Assembly (NCBI RefSeq): GCF_900156025.1
Contig: NZ_FTMO01000004.1
Location: forward strand, 124,001-188,000
Length of the DNA: 64,000 nucleotides
Direction of reading: 5' to 3'
Source of the DNA: Allobosea sp. TND4EK4
Lineage (GTDB): Bacteria; Pseudomonadota; Alphaproteobacteria; Rhizobiales; Beijerinckiaceae
In this document: positions 9,898 to 18,629 of the stretch, piece by piece
Position numbering within the stretch: position 1 is the stretch's first letter
How the letters are laid out: each line of letters starts with the position of its first letter
Program-made: the position numbers and the translations under genes
Notes under the pieces: generated by a model
The model's database searches: none
Seen by the model: the letters and a program-made list of their open reading frames with translations, nothing else
What the model was told of the DNA's origin: nothing

Positions 9898-10145
9898 CGG
9901 GGCAGGTCCTTGCAAGCCCTCTTGGGCCAATGCGGGCGGAAGGTCAAGTTTCGCTGGCGAAAAGCGACGCTCCCGTCCGCCGCCCGGCCGGCCTCGCGGC
10001 GGGTCCCCCGCGGGCGCGGGGAGCTTGCGGAGAGCTTCCGGCATGGCCGCCCTGCAGGATGCGCGCGGGAATCCTGCCACAATCGAGGATAAAGGCTAGG
10101 GTCGCACGGGCCTCAGCCCGAGGCGCAAGGGGACCTATCGCCATC

Positions 10146-11357
10146 ATGACCAAGCTCGATTCCTGGCTCGACCAGCACCACGCCGCCTTCACCGCCATCC
10201 GCCGCGACATCCATGCCCATCCGGAGCTGGGGCTGGAGGAGGTGCGCACCGCGAAGCTGGTCGCGGAGAAGCTGCGGGAATGGGGCGTCGAGGTCACCGA
10301 GAATGTCGGCCAGACCGGCGTCGTCGGGGTAATCCGCGGCAAGCAGCCGGGGACGCGGGCGATCGGCCTGCGCGCCGACATGGACTGCCTGGCGCTGGAG
10401 GAGACGACGAACCTGCCCTATTCGTCGAAGAATCCCGGCCGGATGCATGCCTGCGGCCATGACGGCCACACCACCATGCTGCTGGCCGCGGCGCGCTACC
10501 TCGCCGAGAACCGCGACTTCGCCGGAACGGTCAACCTGATCTTCCAGCCGGCCGAGGAAGGCCGCGGCGGCGCCAACGCCATGCTGGCCGACGGCCTCTT
10601 CGAGCGCTTCCCCTGCGATGCGATCTACGGCCTGCACAACACGCCCGGCATGCCGACCGGCAGCTTCGGCACCACGGTCGGGCCGTTCCTGGCAGCGGCC
10701 GATAGCTGGAAGGTGACTTTCCGCGGCGTCGGCGGCCATGGCGGCTCGCAGCCGCATCGCTCGACCGACATCACCTATGCGCAGGCGCATTTCGTGCTCG
10801 GGCTGCAGGGCATCGTCGGTCGCAACGTCGCCCCGCTCGACACCGCCGTGATCAGCGTCGGCTACATCCATGGCGGTGATGTCGCCGCCTCCAACGTCAT
10901 CCCCTCGGAGCTGGTCATCGGCGGCACGGCGCGCACCTATTCGCAGGAGGTGCGCGACACGGTCGAGCGCCGCATCGCCGAACTGGCCCTGGCGACGGCG
11001 CAGGCCTGGGGCTGCCAGGCGGAGCCCTATTACCATCGCGGCACCAGCCCGCTGGTGAACGAGGCCGAGCAGGTCAGGGTCGCGGTCGCGGCGGCCACGC
11101 AGGCAGCGGGGGCCGAGCACGTCAACGGCCAGCTTCGGCCCGGCACGGGCGGCGAGGATTTCGCCGAGATGATGCTGGTGCGCCCCGGCGCCTTCATGCG
11201 GATCGGCAACGGCGTCAATCCGGACGGCTCCTTCACCGGCCTGCATACGCCACTCTACGACTTCAATGACGCGATCATCCCGGCCGGCGTGCGCTACTGG
11301 GTCGGCCTCGTCGACCAGGAGCTCGGCCAGGACTGGCAGGCGATGGCCGCGGAGTAA
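10146..11357 (+). CDS. M20 family amidohydrolase (hippurate hydrolase / N-acyl amino acid deacylase type)
   Basis: Zinc-dependent cytosolic hydrolase that removes acyl groups from amino acids or similar amides. The 403-residue protein begins with DIHAHPELGLEE (about 20-31), and has LRADMDCLALEE, the metal-binding MHACGHDGHTTMLL (about 101-114), and QPAEEGRGGA with the catalytic Glu pair. The dimerisation domain contains GGHGGSQPHRSTD, and GTGGEDFAEM near the C-terminus supplies the last metal ligand region. These features place it in the HipO/AbgB/IAA-amino-acid hydrolase subfamily. The physiological substrate cannot be read from the sequence. It is divergent from purA and stands alone. Confidence 0.88.
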   Translation: MTKLDSWLDQHHAAFTAIRRDIHAHPELGLEEVRTAKLVAEKLREWGVEVTENVGQTGVVGVIRGKQPGTRAIGLRADMDCLALEETTNLPYSSKNPGRMHACGHDGHTTMLLAAARYLAENRDFAGTVNLIFQPAEEGRGGANAMLADGLFERFPCDAIYGLHNTPGMPTGSFGTTVGPFLAAADSWKVTFRGVGGHGGSQPHRSTDITYAQAHFVLGLQGIVGRNVAPLDTAVISVGYIHGGDVAASNVIPSELVIGGTARTYSQEVRDTVERRIAELALATAQAWGCQAEPYYHRGTSPLVNEAEQVRVAVAAATQAAGAEHVNGQLRPGTGGEDFAEMMLVRPGAFMRIGNGVNPDGSFTGLHTPLYDFNDAIIPAGVRYWVGLVDQELGQDWQAMAAE

Positions 11358-11382
11358 CCTCGCGCCTCTTGAGGGAACGCTT

Positions 11383-11476
11383 GTCATCCCGGGCGACCGA
11401 AGGGAGAGCCGGGATTCATGCCTGAACCGCTCCGGCATGGAACCCGGGTCTTCGCTTCGCCGCGCCCGGGAATGAC
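11383..11476. repeat. GTCAT...ATGAC intergenic palindromic repeat, copy 1
   Basis: Begins GTCATCCCGGGCGACCGAAG and ends with CCCGGGAATGAC. The outer arms are inverted copies, with a second internal inverted pair (GGATTCATGCCTGAACCG against CGGCATGGAACCC). It occupies most of the 146-bp gap between the M20 gene and the phosphatase gene. Related copies are listed elsewhere in the window. Confidence 0.75.
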
Positions 11477-11503
11477 CGCTCTCTTCGCCATGGGACACAT
11501 ACG

Positions 11504-12082
11504 ATGAAAACCCTCGCCATCTCGACGCTGACGATCTGCGGCATCGACGAATTGCCGGACAACAGCGCCCGCGAGGTGACGCATGTGCTCTCGGTGCTCG
11601 ATCCGGACCGGCCGGAGATCGAAGCCTTCGGCAGCTATGGCGCCCATCACCGCGTCACGCTGCGCTTCCACGACATCATCGACCCGCGGCCGGGCCAGGT
11701 GATGCCGGCGCCGGAGCATGTCGGCGAGATCCTGCGCTTCGGCGCAGATTTGCGCGAGACGGCGACGGGGCGTGCGAGCGGCCATCTGCTGGTGCATTGC
11801 CATATGGGCATCTCGCGCTCGACGGCGGCGATGCTGGCGCTGATGGCGCAGGCGGACCCTGACGAGCATGAGGACGGGCTGTTCGCGCGGCTGCGCGAGA
11901 TCCGCCCGCAGGCCTGGCCCAATTCGGTGATGGTCGGCTTCGCCGACGAGCAGCTTGGGCGCAAGGGTCGGCTCACCGAGGCGCTGCGCCGGCATTACGC
12001 GCGGCAGCTCGAGGTGCAGCCCAAGTACCGGACCTGGATGAGCGAACTCGGCCGCGGCCGCGAGGTCGAGCTGGCCCTGTGA
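11504..12082 (+). CDS. Cys-based protein phosphatase family protein (HCx5R)
   Basis: Predicted 192-residue cytosolic phosphatase of the tyrosine/dual-specificity fold. The P-loop HCHMGISRS (about residues 100-108) matches HCx5R(S/T), with the Cys nucleophile and Arg in place. An upstream Asp in FHDIIDPRPGQ (about 56-66) is a candidate general acid. The N-terminus ISTLTICGIDELP and VTHVLSVLDP resembles small phosphatases widespread in Rhizobiales. No signal peptide or membrane segment is seen. Its substrate (protein, inositol phosphate or other) is unknown. It is followed by a palindrome and a shared terminator facing the PRC-barrel gene. Confidence 0.82.
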   Translation: MKTLAISTLTICGIDELPDNSAREVTHVLSVLDPDRPEIEAFGSYGAHHRVTLRFHDIIDPRPGQVMPAPEHVGEILRFGADLRETATGRASGHLLVHCHMGISRSTAAMLALMAQADPDEHEDGLFARLREIRPQAWPNSVMVGFADEQLGRKGRLTEALRRHYARQLEVQPKYRTWMSELGRGREVELAL

Positions 12083-12090
12083 GGCGGCAA

Positions 12091-12110
12091 TGCAGGCCGC
12101 GCGGCCTGCA
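12091..12110. repeat. Perfect 20-bp palindrome downstream of the phosphatase gene
   Basis: TGCAGGCCGC followed immediately by its reverse complement, starting 9 bp after the phosphatase stop codon. No T-run follows directly, but a second hairpin with T-tail lies just beyond, so the two may act together at the transcript end. Confidence 0.6.
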
Positions 12111-12115
12111 CAAGC

Positions 12116-12141
12116 AAAAGGCTCCGCCGGAGCGGAGCCTT
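12116..12141 (-). terminator. Rho-independent terminator of the PRC-barrel gene (probably bidirectional)
   Basis: A 10-bp perfect stem (12118-12127 with 12132-12141, loop CGGA) is followed on the minus strand by a TTTT tract. It lies 46 bp beyond the stop of the PRC-barrel gene and can also end the convergent phosphatase transcript. Confidence 0.78.
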
Positions 12142-12187
12142 CCGTAAACCAGGGGAAGCGAATCGCGCCGCTACACCCTCGGCCTGG

Positions 12188-12589
12188 TCACTTGGACCAG
12201 CGGCCCTCATACTTGAACGCCGGCGCGGCCTTGAGCGCGTCCTTCGTGGTCTCCATCATGGCGGACCACTTCTTGTCGCTCTCATTATAGGTGACCTTCA
12301 GCGCGGCCGGGGAGACGACCACATAATGGTCGCCCATGCCGAGGAAGCCGCCGACCGAGAGGATGTATCCGCTCACCTGGCCGTTCGACATCACGACGTC
12401 CTCGATTTCGCCGATATTCTCCTTGGCGGAGTTCATGACGTTGACGTCTTCGAGGTTGCTGCTCAGCACATCGGTCGGCTTCGCCGTGACGTAGACTTCC
12501 TTCACCGCCGTGCTCGTGGTCGCGGTCTGCGCGTAGGCGGCCGTCGAAAGAACAGCGGCAGACGCAATGGCGATGATCATGGTGCGCAT
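12188..12589 (-). CDS. Exported PRC-barrel domain protein
   Basis: A 133-residue periplasmic protein with a Sec signal peptide (MRTMIIAIASAAVLSTAAYAQ, cleavage probably after AYA). The body is a single PRC-barrel (ENIGEIEDVVMSNGQVSGYILSVGGFLGMGDHYVVV, split over about residues 58-95), a small beta-barrel also found in RimM and photosynthetic H subunits. Such exported PRC proteins are common and often stress-induced in Rhizobiales, but no molecular role is established. The ATG at 12589 has GGAG 8 nt upstream on the minus strand, so longer in-frame versions are rejected. Confidence 0.82.
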   Translation of the reverse strand: MRTMIIAIASAAVLSTAAYAQTATTSTAVKEVYVTAKPTDVLSSNLEDVNVMNSAKENIGEIEDVVMSNGQVSGYILSVGGFLGMGDHYVVVSPAALKVTYNESDKKWSAMMETTKDALKAAPAFKYEGRWSK

Positions 12590-12724
12590 CAGGCAAAACT
12601 CCAAGTTCAGATAACCCCAGCCCGAGAGGGTAACGTTCCCGCGGAGCCGATGTTCCTGTTCAGGGAGCCATTTCTTCTCTCCTATGCGCGGCCTTCGCAA
12701 ATGCACATCTGATGGGGCGGAGCC

Positions 12725-13609
12725 TCAAGCCCTGCCGCGTGTGCTGGCATGCGGCTTGACGCGATGCTCGATGAAGTTGCGCAGCTCGGTGACGCGGCGC
12801 TCATCCTCGAGCACCTCGCGGTCGAGTCCATGCGCCCAGGCGAGGTCGCCCCGGCCACGGTCGGCATCGAGCGTGCGCAGGTCCTCGAGCCAGGCATGGG
12901 CTCCTTGCTCGTCCTTGCGGAATCCCTCGGCGATCAGGATAGGGACCATGCGGCCCAGGATCGAGGCGACCTGCCGCAGCGGGAATTCCGGGTGATACTG
13001 CACGCCCCAGAACGTGCCGCCATTGTGCCGGATCTCGGCGGCCTGGACCTGGCTGTAGGCGTTCGAGGCCAGGATGGTCGTGCCGTGCGGCGGCAGCGCG
13101 ATCGTGTCGAGATGGATCGCCGGCGCGTCGTAACAGGCCGGGCGCCCCGCGAGCAGAGCGTGGTTACGGCCGGCCTCGGTGCGGGCGATGCGGCGGGCGA
13201 AGCCGACCTCGCGGCCATTGGGATTGGCGATGACGGTGCCGCCGGCCGCGACAGAGCCCATCTGGATGCCCCAGCAGGAGCCGAAGCAGGGCGTGCCGCT
13301 GGCATAGATCGCGCGCATCAGCTCGATCTGGCGGGTGACGGCCGGCTCGAGCTGGTAGATGTGCAGGGCCGAGCCGGTCAGCACGATCCCGTCATAGGAT
13401 TGCAGGCCGGCGCCGTCCGGCAGGTTCGCGCCTTCATCGGCCGGCAGGCAGATATCGAAGACGAGATCGGGCGTGATGGCCGCGATTTCTGCCGCATAGG
13501 ACTCGGCCGGGCTCTGCCCTCCATAGCTGCCCGCATGGGCCTGCCGCTGCTCGCGCGTGTTCCCGTCGACGAAGAGCAGGCGCAGCGGGCGGCGGACGGT
13601 TTCGATCAT
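12725..13609 (-). CDS. Type 1 glutamine amidotransferase (GMP synthase-like class I domain)
   Basis: A 294-residue stand-alone glutaminase-type domain. The nucleophile elbow is PCFGSCWGIQMG, with Cys in G-S-C-W-G, and the catalytic His and Glu are in VQYHPEFP. YDGIVLTGSALHIYQ is the substrate-side loop. A C-terminal extension of about 60 residues follows (AWLEDLRTLDADRGRG onward). The ATG at 13609 (MIETVRRPLRLLFVDGN) is chosen because an upstream start would add 40 residues with no homology-like character. Members act on glutamate-containing or gamma-glutamyl substrates, or supply ammonia to a partner; the partner is not evident here. It is divergent from a DMT exporter gene, and the two could form a metabolite-processing and export pair. 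Confidence 0.82.
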   Translation of the reverse strand: MIETVRRPLRLLFVDGNTREQRQAHAGSYGGQSPAESYAAEIAAITPDLVFDICLPADEGANLPDGAGLQSYDGIVLTGSALHIYQLEPAVTRQIELMRAIYASGTPCFGSCWGIQMGSVAAGGTVIANPNGREVGFARRIARTEAGRNHALLAGRPACYDAPAIHLDTIALPPHGTTILASNAYSQVQAAEIRHNGGTFWGVQYHPEFPLRQVASILGRMVPILIAEGFRKDEQGAHAWLEDLRTLDADRGRGDLAWAHGLDREVLEDERRVTELRNFIEHRVKPHASTRGRA

Positions 13610-13675
13610 GGTGCAGGTCCGAGGGATGCATGGGGCGACGGGCGGGTGTGCGCCCACTCTCATAGGAGAGGCGCC

Positions 13676-14644
13676 ATGCGCAAGGCTATGGCAGACGACA
13701 TGCCCTCGCGACAGGCCGACAATGTGCACCCAGACCCGATGGCGACGCCGAGCCTGGCCCGGCGGCTATGGGGGAACGCCTATCTCCTGATGATCCTGAC
13801 GACGCTGATCTGGGGCGGCAACGCCGTCGCCAGCCGGATGGCCGTCGGCAACATCACGCCGATGGCGCTGACCAGCCTGCGCTGGGTCGCGGTCTGCATG
13901 CTGATGCCACTGCTGATCCGGCGCGATCTCGTCACCTACTGGCCGCAGATCAGGGAGCGCTGGCGGTTCATCGCGCTGCTCGGCATCGCCGGCTTCACCG
14001 GCTTCAACACGCTGATGTATCTCGCCGCCTATTCGACCTCGGCGATCAATATCGGCATCCTGCAGGGCTCGATCCCGGTCATCGTGCTGGTCGGCGCCTT
14101 CTTCGCCTATCGGATTCCGATTACCGGCATGCAGGCGCTTGGCGTCGTGGTGACATTGCTGGGCGTGGCGGTGACGGCGAGCCGCGGCGATATCGAGGTG
14201 CTGACCGGCTTTCGCTTCGTGCCGGGCGACCTGCTGATGATCCTCGCCTGCGTGTTCTATGCCAGCTACACCGTCGGCGTGCGCAACCGGCCTGCGGTGC
14301 CGGCGCTCGTCTTCTTCACGGCGGCGGCGGGTTTCGCCTGCCTGTTCTCGCTGCCGCTCTTCGCCGCCGAGATCGCGCTCGGCGCCTTCCATTGGCCGAC
14401 GGCGACCGGCTGGGGCGTGCTCGCCTTCACCGTGATCATGCCCTCGATCGTCTCGCAGCTCACCTTCATGCGCGCGATCGAGCTGATCGGCCCCGGCCGC
14501 GCCGGGCTCTTCGTCAATCTCGTGCCGGTCTTCGCGCCGCTGCTGGCCGTCCTGATCCTGGGCGAGCCCTTCGGGCTCTACCACGCGGTGGCGCTGGTGC
14601 TCGTGCTCGGCGGCATCTTCATCGCCGAGCGGCTGGGGCGATAG
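13676..14644 (+). CDS. DMT-superfamily EamA transporter
   Basis: Inner-membrane transporter of 322 residues with two EamA repeats and about ten predicted membrane helices. The first repeat spans about residues 35-170 (LLMILTTLIWGGNAVASRMAVGNITPMAL, split) and the second about 185-320 (GDLLMILACVFYASYTVGVRN). The ATG at 13676 is preceded by AGGAGAGG with good spacing. Its stop is directly adjacent to the convergent beta-lactamase stop with no gap. Family members export amino acids, metabolites or drugs; the substrate is unknown. Confidence 0.87.
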   Translation: MRKAMADDMPSRQADNVHPDPMATPSLARRLWGNAYLLMILTTLIWGGNAVASRMAVGNITPMALTSLRWVAVCMLMPLLIRRDLVTYWPQIRERWRFIALLGIAGFTGFNTLMYLAAYSTSAINIGILQGSIPVIVLVGAFFAYRIPITGMQALGVVVTLLGVAVTASRGDIEVLTGFRFVPGDLLMILACVFYASYTVGVRNRPAVPALVFFTAAAGFACLFSLPLFAAEIALGAFHWPTATGWGVLAFTVIMPSIVSQLTFMRAIELIGPGRAGLFVNLVPVFAPLLAVLILGEPFGLYHAVALVLVLGGIFIAERLGR

Positions 14645-15640
14645 CTAGCGCTGCGCCGACACCGCCAGCTTGGCCACCTCCGCCAGCGCGGCCTCCCGCT
14701 CGTTTGCATCGACGCGGGAACCGGCGAGATAGATCGCGATGACGAAGCGGCGCCCGTCCGGCAAAGCGGCGATGCCAATGTCGTTGGTGGCGTGGTTGAT
14801 CCCGTCCGTCGTCAGCCCCGCTCCGGTGCGATGGGCCAGCGTCGAACCGGCCGGCAGGCCCGCCTTGATGCGGTCGGCCCCGATCGGCGTCTCGGTGATG
14901 ATCTTGGTCAGGAAGGCGGTGTGCGCCGGGTCCCGCAGCCAGTTGCCCTCGGCGAAGCCCTCGAGAAAGCGCGCGCTGGCTTCCGGCGTCGAGGCGTCGC
15001 GCTTGTCCTTCAGCGCCTCGGCCAGCGCCGTGAGGCGCTTGTCCGGCTTCAGCGCCCTCAGCTCGGCGCGGAAGCGCTGCTCATCCACCAGCTCGTCCCA
15101 GCCGAAACCCTCGAGCCCGTAGATCTCGGGCTGGAACTGGCGCTCGTAGCGGTCGACGGACAGGCCTTGCACGCCGCCTGCGCGCAGCATCGCGGTGACC
15201 ACCTGCGGCCCGCCGATCTCGCGCATCAGCCGGTCGGCGGCGGTGTTGTCGCTCATGCCCGCGGCGAGCCGGATCAGCTCCTGCACGGGGTAGGTCGCGC
15301 TCTCGCCCTTGAACTGCCTGGCGAGCGGGCTGTGGAACAGCGAGAGGTCCTTGCGGGTGACGCTGACCGGCTGGTCGAGCCTGAGCTTGCCGGCCTCGAC
15401 CTGCTGCAGCACGGCGACCGCCAGCGGCAGCTTGAAGACGCTCTGCATCGGGAAGGTCTCGGCGCCCCGATACGACCAGAGCTTGTGGTCCTTCAGGTCG
15501 ATCAGCGCGACGCCGAGCCGCCCTTTCGCCCGCCGCTCGATCTTGGCGACGCCCTTGTCGAGCGCCGCCTTGTCCCAGTCGGCAAGGGCCGGCGAGGTGG
15601 CGAGCAGGCCGAGAGCGACGGCGGCGGCGATGCGAAGCAT
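14645..15640 (-). CDS. bla: Class A beta-lactamase-like serine hydrolase
   Basis: A 331-residue periplasmic serine hydrolase with a Sec signal peptide (cleavage probably after ATSPALA, residue 20). It carries the full class A set: Ser67 and Lys70 in QSVFK, S130-D-N132 in GMSDNTAA, a candidate Glu166 in DRYERQF, and R271-T-G in HRTGAG in place of KTG. The NDIG strand that follows also fits class A. The RTG variant and omega-loop sequence recall the more divergent class A lactamases rather than TEM-like ones. Hydrolysis of beta-lactams is predicted; spectrum cannot be judged. The ribosome-binding site lies inside the serA terminator hairpin, an unusual arrangement. Confidence 0.87.
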   Translation of the reverse strand: MLRIAAAVALGLLATSPALADWDKAALDKGVAKIERRAKGRLGVALIDLKDHKLWSYRGAETFPMQSVFKLPLAVAVLQQVEAGKLRLDQPVSVTRKDLSLFHSPLARQFKGESATYPVQELIRLAAGMSDNTAADRLMREIGGPQVVTAMLRAGGVQGLSVDRYERQFQPEIYGLEGFGWDELVDEQRFRAELRALKPDKRLTALAEALKDKRDASTPEASARFLEGFAEGNWLRDPAHTAFLTKIITETPIGADRIKAGLPAGSTLAHRTGAGLTTDGINHATNDIGIAALPDGRRFVIAIYLAGSRVDANEREAALAEVAKLAVSAQR

Positions 15641-15641
15641 G

Positions 15642-15671
15642 AAAAATCCCCTCTGACGGAGCCAGAGGGGA
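15642..15671 (-). terminator. serA terminator that also contains the beta-lactamase ribosome-binding site
   Basis: On the minus strand a 9-bp perfect stem (15671-15663 with 15655-15647, 7-nt loop) is followed by TTTTT at 15646-15642. The downstream arm reads CAGAGGGGA, the only plausible Shine-Dalgarno sequence for the beta-lactamase ATG at 15640, about 7 nt away. It lies 28 bp beyond the serA stop. Confidence 0.75.
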
Positions 15672-15698
15672 CTGCGATTGCGGCGCGGTGTGGGCGGA

Positions 15699-17288
15699 TC
15701 AGAACTTCAGCCGCCGGGCGCGCTTGACCATCGGGATCTCGTGGATCTGGTCGAGGAGCTCGTCCGAGATCGCCTCGTCCAGCGCGACATAGCAGATCGC
15801 GTCGCCGCCCGGCTTGTCGCGGCCGAGCGCGAAGGTCGCGACATTGACGCCGGCTTGCCCGAGCAGGGAGCCGAACTGGCCGATGAAGCCCGGCTTGTCG
15901 GCGTTGCGGACATAGAGCATGTGCGGGGCGAATTCGGCATCGACCTGGATGTCGCGGATCTCGACGATGCGCGGCTTGCCGTCCTGGAAGACGGTGCCGG
16001 CGGCGTGGCGCGGCATGTCCTGCGCATCGACGACGATGCGGATCAGGCTTTCCAGATTGCCGGCGATCTCGCGCGTCAGCTCCTCGACGACGATGCCCTT
16101 CTCCTTCGCCACCATGGCGGAGTTGACCATGTTGATCTCGGGCAGGAAGGGCCTGAGCACGCCGGTGATGGCGGCTGCCGAGATCGCCTTCAGGTTCAGG
16201 CCCGCGACGGCGCCCTCATACTCGATGCGGATGCCCTTGACCGGCGCCTCGGTGAGCTGGCCGAGGAAGGAGCCGAGCTTCTCGGCGAGGTCCACGAAGG
16301 GCTTCACCCGCGGGGCTTCCTCGGCGGTGATCGAGGGGAAGTTGACCGCGTTGGTGATCGCGCCCTTGAGCAGGTAGTCGCTCATCTGCTCGGCGACCTG
16401 CAGGGCGACGTTCTCCTGCGCCTCGTTGGTCGCGGCGCCGAGATGGGGCGTGCAGACCACGTTGTCGAGGCCGAAGAGCGGGTTGCTCTCCGCCGGCTCC
16501 ACTGAGAACACGTCGAAGGCGGCGCCCGCGACATGGCCGGACCTGATGAGGTCCGCCAGCGCCTGCTCGTCGACGAGGCCGCCGCGGGCGCAGTTGACGA
16601 TGCGCACGCCCTTCTTCGTCTTCGCCAGCGCCTCGGCCGAGAGGATGTTCTTCGTCTTCTCGGTCATCGGGACGTGGAGCGTGATGAAGTCGGCGCGCTT
16701 CAGGAGGTCGTCGAGCTCGACCTTCTCGACGCCGAGCTGCACGGCGCGTTCGGCCGAGAGATAGGGGTCGTAGGCGATGACGCGCATCTTGAGGCCGATG
16801 GCGCGCTCGGCGACGATGGAGCCGATATTGCCGGCGCCGATCAGCCCCAGCGTCTTGGCCGTGATCTCCACGCCCATGAAGCGGTTCTTCTCCCACTTGC
16901 CGGCCTGCGTCGAGGCATCGGCCGCCGGGATCTGGCGGGCGAGCGCGAACATCATCGCGATCGCATGCTCGGCGGTGGTGATCGAGTTGCCGAAGGGCGT
17001 GTTCATCACGATCACGCCGCGGGCGGTCGCGGCCGGAATCTCGACATTGTCGACGCCGATGCCGGCGCGGCCGATGACCTTGAGGTTCTTGGCGGCCTCC
17101 AGCAGCCTGGCGGTGACCTTGGTGGCCGAGCGGATGGCGAGGCCGTCATACTCGCCGATGATCGCGGCGAGCCTGTCCTTGTCCTTGCCCAGCGCAGGAT
17201 CGAAGGTCACCTCGATGCCGCGATCCTTGAAGATCTGCACGGCGGCGGGGGAGAGGGCGTCGGAAATCAGGACTTTTGGTGCGGACAT
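15699..17288 (-). CDS. serA: D-3-phosphoglycerate dehydrogenase
   Basis: Oxidises 3-phosphoglycerate to 3-phosphohydroxypyruvate with NAD, the first step of serine biosynthesis. The 529-residue length indicates the long (type 1) form. The substrate and NAD domains include GRAGIGVDNVEIPAATARGV, GLIGAGNIGSIVAERA (Rossmann loop) and CARGGLVDE with the catalytic Arg. The catalytic His is in CTPHLGAATNEAQENVA. An intervening ASB domain (about 320-450) precedes the C-terminal ACT domain (MLYVRNADKPGFIGQFGSLL, split), a likely serine-feedback site. It lies downstream of serC on the same strand, separated by a repeat element. Confidence 0.96.
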   Translation of the reverse strand: MSAPKVLISDALSPAAVQIFKDRGIEVTFDPALGKDKDRLAAIIGEYDGLAIRSATKVTARLLEAAKNLKVIGRAGIGVDNVEIPAATARGVIVMNTPFGNSITTAEHAIAMMFALARQIPAADASTQAGKWEKNRFMGVEITAKTLGLIGAGNIGSIVAERAIGLKMRVIAYDPYLSAERAVQLGVEKVELDDLLKRADFITLHVPMTEKTKNILSAEALAKTKKGVRIVNCARGGLVDEQALADLIRSGHVAGAAFDVFSVEPAESNPLFGLDNVVCTPHLGAATNEAQENVALQVAEQMSDYLLKGAITNAVNFPSITAEEAPRVKPFVDLAEKLGSFLGQLTEAPVKGIRIEYEGAVAGLNLKAISAAAITGVLRPFLPEINMVNSAMVAKEKGIVVEELTREIAGNLESLIRIVVDAQDMPRHAAGTVFQDGKPRIVEIRDIQVDAEFAPHMLYVRNADKPGFIGQFGSLLGQAGVNVATFALGRDKPGGDAICYVALDEAISDELLDQIHEIPMVKRARRLKF

Positions 17289-17347
17289 GGGGATGGCTTT
17301 CGGCTGGCGCGGCGCGTCGGCGCTCTGCGCGGGACAGGGGTCAGCAC

Positions 17348-17442
17348 GTCATGGCCGGGCTTGACCCGGCCATCTCGGGACGCGGAGGCGCAGGACGGCG
17401 CCTCTTCTTGGAGGAGATGGTCGGGTCAAGCCCGACCATGAC
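17348..17442. repeat. GTCAT...ATGAC intergenic palindromic repeat, copy 2 (between serC and serA)
   Basis: Starts GTCATGGCCGGGCTTGACCC and ends GGGTCAAGCCCGACCATGAC, two inverted arms around a spacer with its own GGCGCC-type symmetry. It fills most of the 162-bp serC-serA gap. A strong structure here may uncouple expression of the two serine genes. Confidence 0.78.
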
Positions 17443-17450
17443 GCAGGGTG

Positions 17451-18629
17451 TCAGGCCGCCTTCTTGCCCAGCCCGGCCTTCGCCTCGGCAAAGGCATAGG
17501 CCACCCACGGCATCAGCGCCTTCAGGTCGCGCGACTGGACGGTCGCGCCGCACCAGATGCGCAGGCCGGGAGGGGCGTCGCGGTAGTGGCCGAGATCGTA
17601 GCCGGCGCCGGCCTTCTCGATGATCGAGGCGACCTGCTTGGCGAAGGCGGCCTGCGCCTCCGCTGAAAGCGCCGTGACAGCCGGGTCGGTGAAGGTCAGG
17701 CAGACCGAGGTGTTCGAGCGCGTCTTCGGCTTCACCGCGAGGAAGTCGATGCCGTCGGTCTCGCGCACGAATTTGGCGACGACGCGGGCATTGGCGTCGG
17801 CGCGCTTCACCAGCCCGTCGAGCCCGCCGACCTTCTTGGCCCAGAGCAGCGCGTCGAGATAGTCCTCGACCGCGAGCATGGAGGGGGTGTTGATCGTCTC
17901 GCCGACGAAGATGCCCTCGATCAGCTTGCCGCCGCTCGTCATGCGGAAGATCTTCGGCAGCGGCCAGGCCGGCTTGTAGGTCAGGAGCCGCTCGACCGCG
18001 CGGGGCGAGAGCACGATCATGCCATGCGCGGCCTCGCCGCCGAGCACCTTCTGCCAGGAGAAGGTGACGACATCGAGCTTGGGCCAATCCAGCCTCTGCG
18101 CGAAGGCGGCGGAGGTGGCGTCGCAGATCGTCAGCCCCTCGCGGTCCTCGGCGATCCAGTCGGCATCCGGCACGCGCACGCCGGAGGTGGTGCCGTTCCA
18201 GGTGAAGACGACGTCGCGGGTTTTCGTGTCGACCTTCTTCAGGTTCGGCAATTCGCCATAGGGGGCATCGAAGGTGCGGACGTCTTCCAGCTTGAGCTGC
18301 TTGACGACATCGGTGACCCAGCCGGCGCCGAAGCTTTCCCAGCTCAGCATGTCGACGCCGCGGGCGCCGAGCATGGACCACAGCGCCATCTCGACGGCGC
18401 CGGTGTCGGAGGCCGGCACGATGCCGATGCGGTAATCGGCCGGGACCTGCAGCACCTCGCGCGTCAGATCGATCGCGGCTTTAAGCTTGTCCTTGCCGAC
18501 CTTCGCGCGATGCGAGCGGCCGAGCGGCGCGTCAGAGAGATTTTTGAGAGCCCAGCCCGGGCGCTTGGCGCAGGGGCCCGACGAGAAATTCGGCACGCGC
18601 GGACGCATGCTCGGAGCGGTATTCACCAT
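17451..18629 (-). CDS. serC: Phosphoserine aminotransferase
   Basis: PLP enzyme converting 3-phosphohydroxypyruvate and glutamate to phosphoserine, the second step of serine synthesis. The 392-residue protein opens with [18 protein letters not shown], the typical start of the alphaproteobacterial SerC branch. The PLP Lys is in [17 protein letters not shown], and CDATSAAFA carries the PLP-binding Asp. [18 protein letters not shown] and the C-terminal [11 protein letters not shown] are family-typical. The ATG at 18629 has GGAG 6-7 nt upstream; the ATG at 18641 has AAGG directly abutting it, so the shorter form is preferred. It is first in a serC-serA unit. Confidence 0.94.
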   Translation of the reverse strand: MVNTAPSMRPRVPNFSSGPCAKRPGWALKNLSDAPLGRSHRAKVGKDKLKAAIDLTREVLQVPADYRIGIVPASDTGAVEMALWSMLGARGVDMLSWESFGAGWVTDVVKQLKLEDVRTFDAPYGELPNLKKVDTKTRDVVFTWNGTTSGVRVPDADWIAEDREGLTICDATSAAFAQRLDWPKLDVVTFSWQKVLGGEAAHGMIVLSPRAVERLLTYKPAWPLPKIFRMTSGGKLIEGIFVGETINTPSMLAVEDYLDALLWAKKVGGLDGLVKRADANARVVAKFVRETDGIDFLAVKPKTRSNTSVCLTFTDPAVTALSAEAQAAFAKQVASIIEKAGAGYDLGHYRDAPPGLRIWCGATVQSRDLKALMPWVAYAFAEAKAGLGKKAA

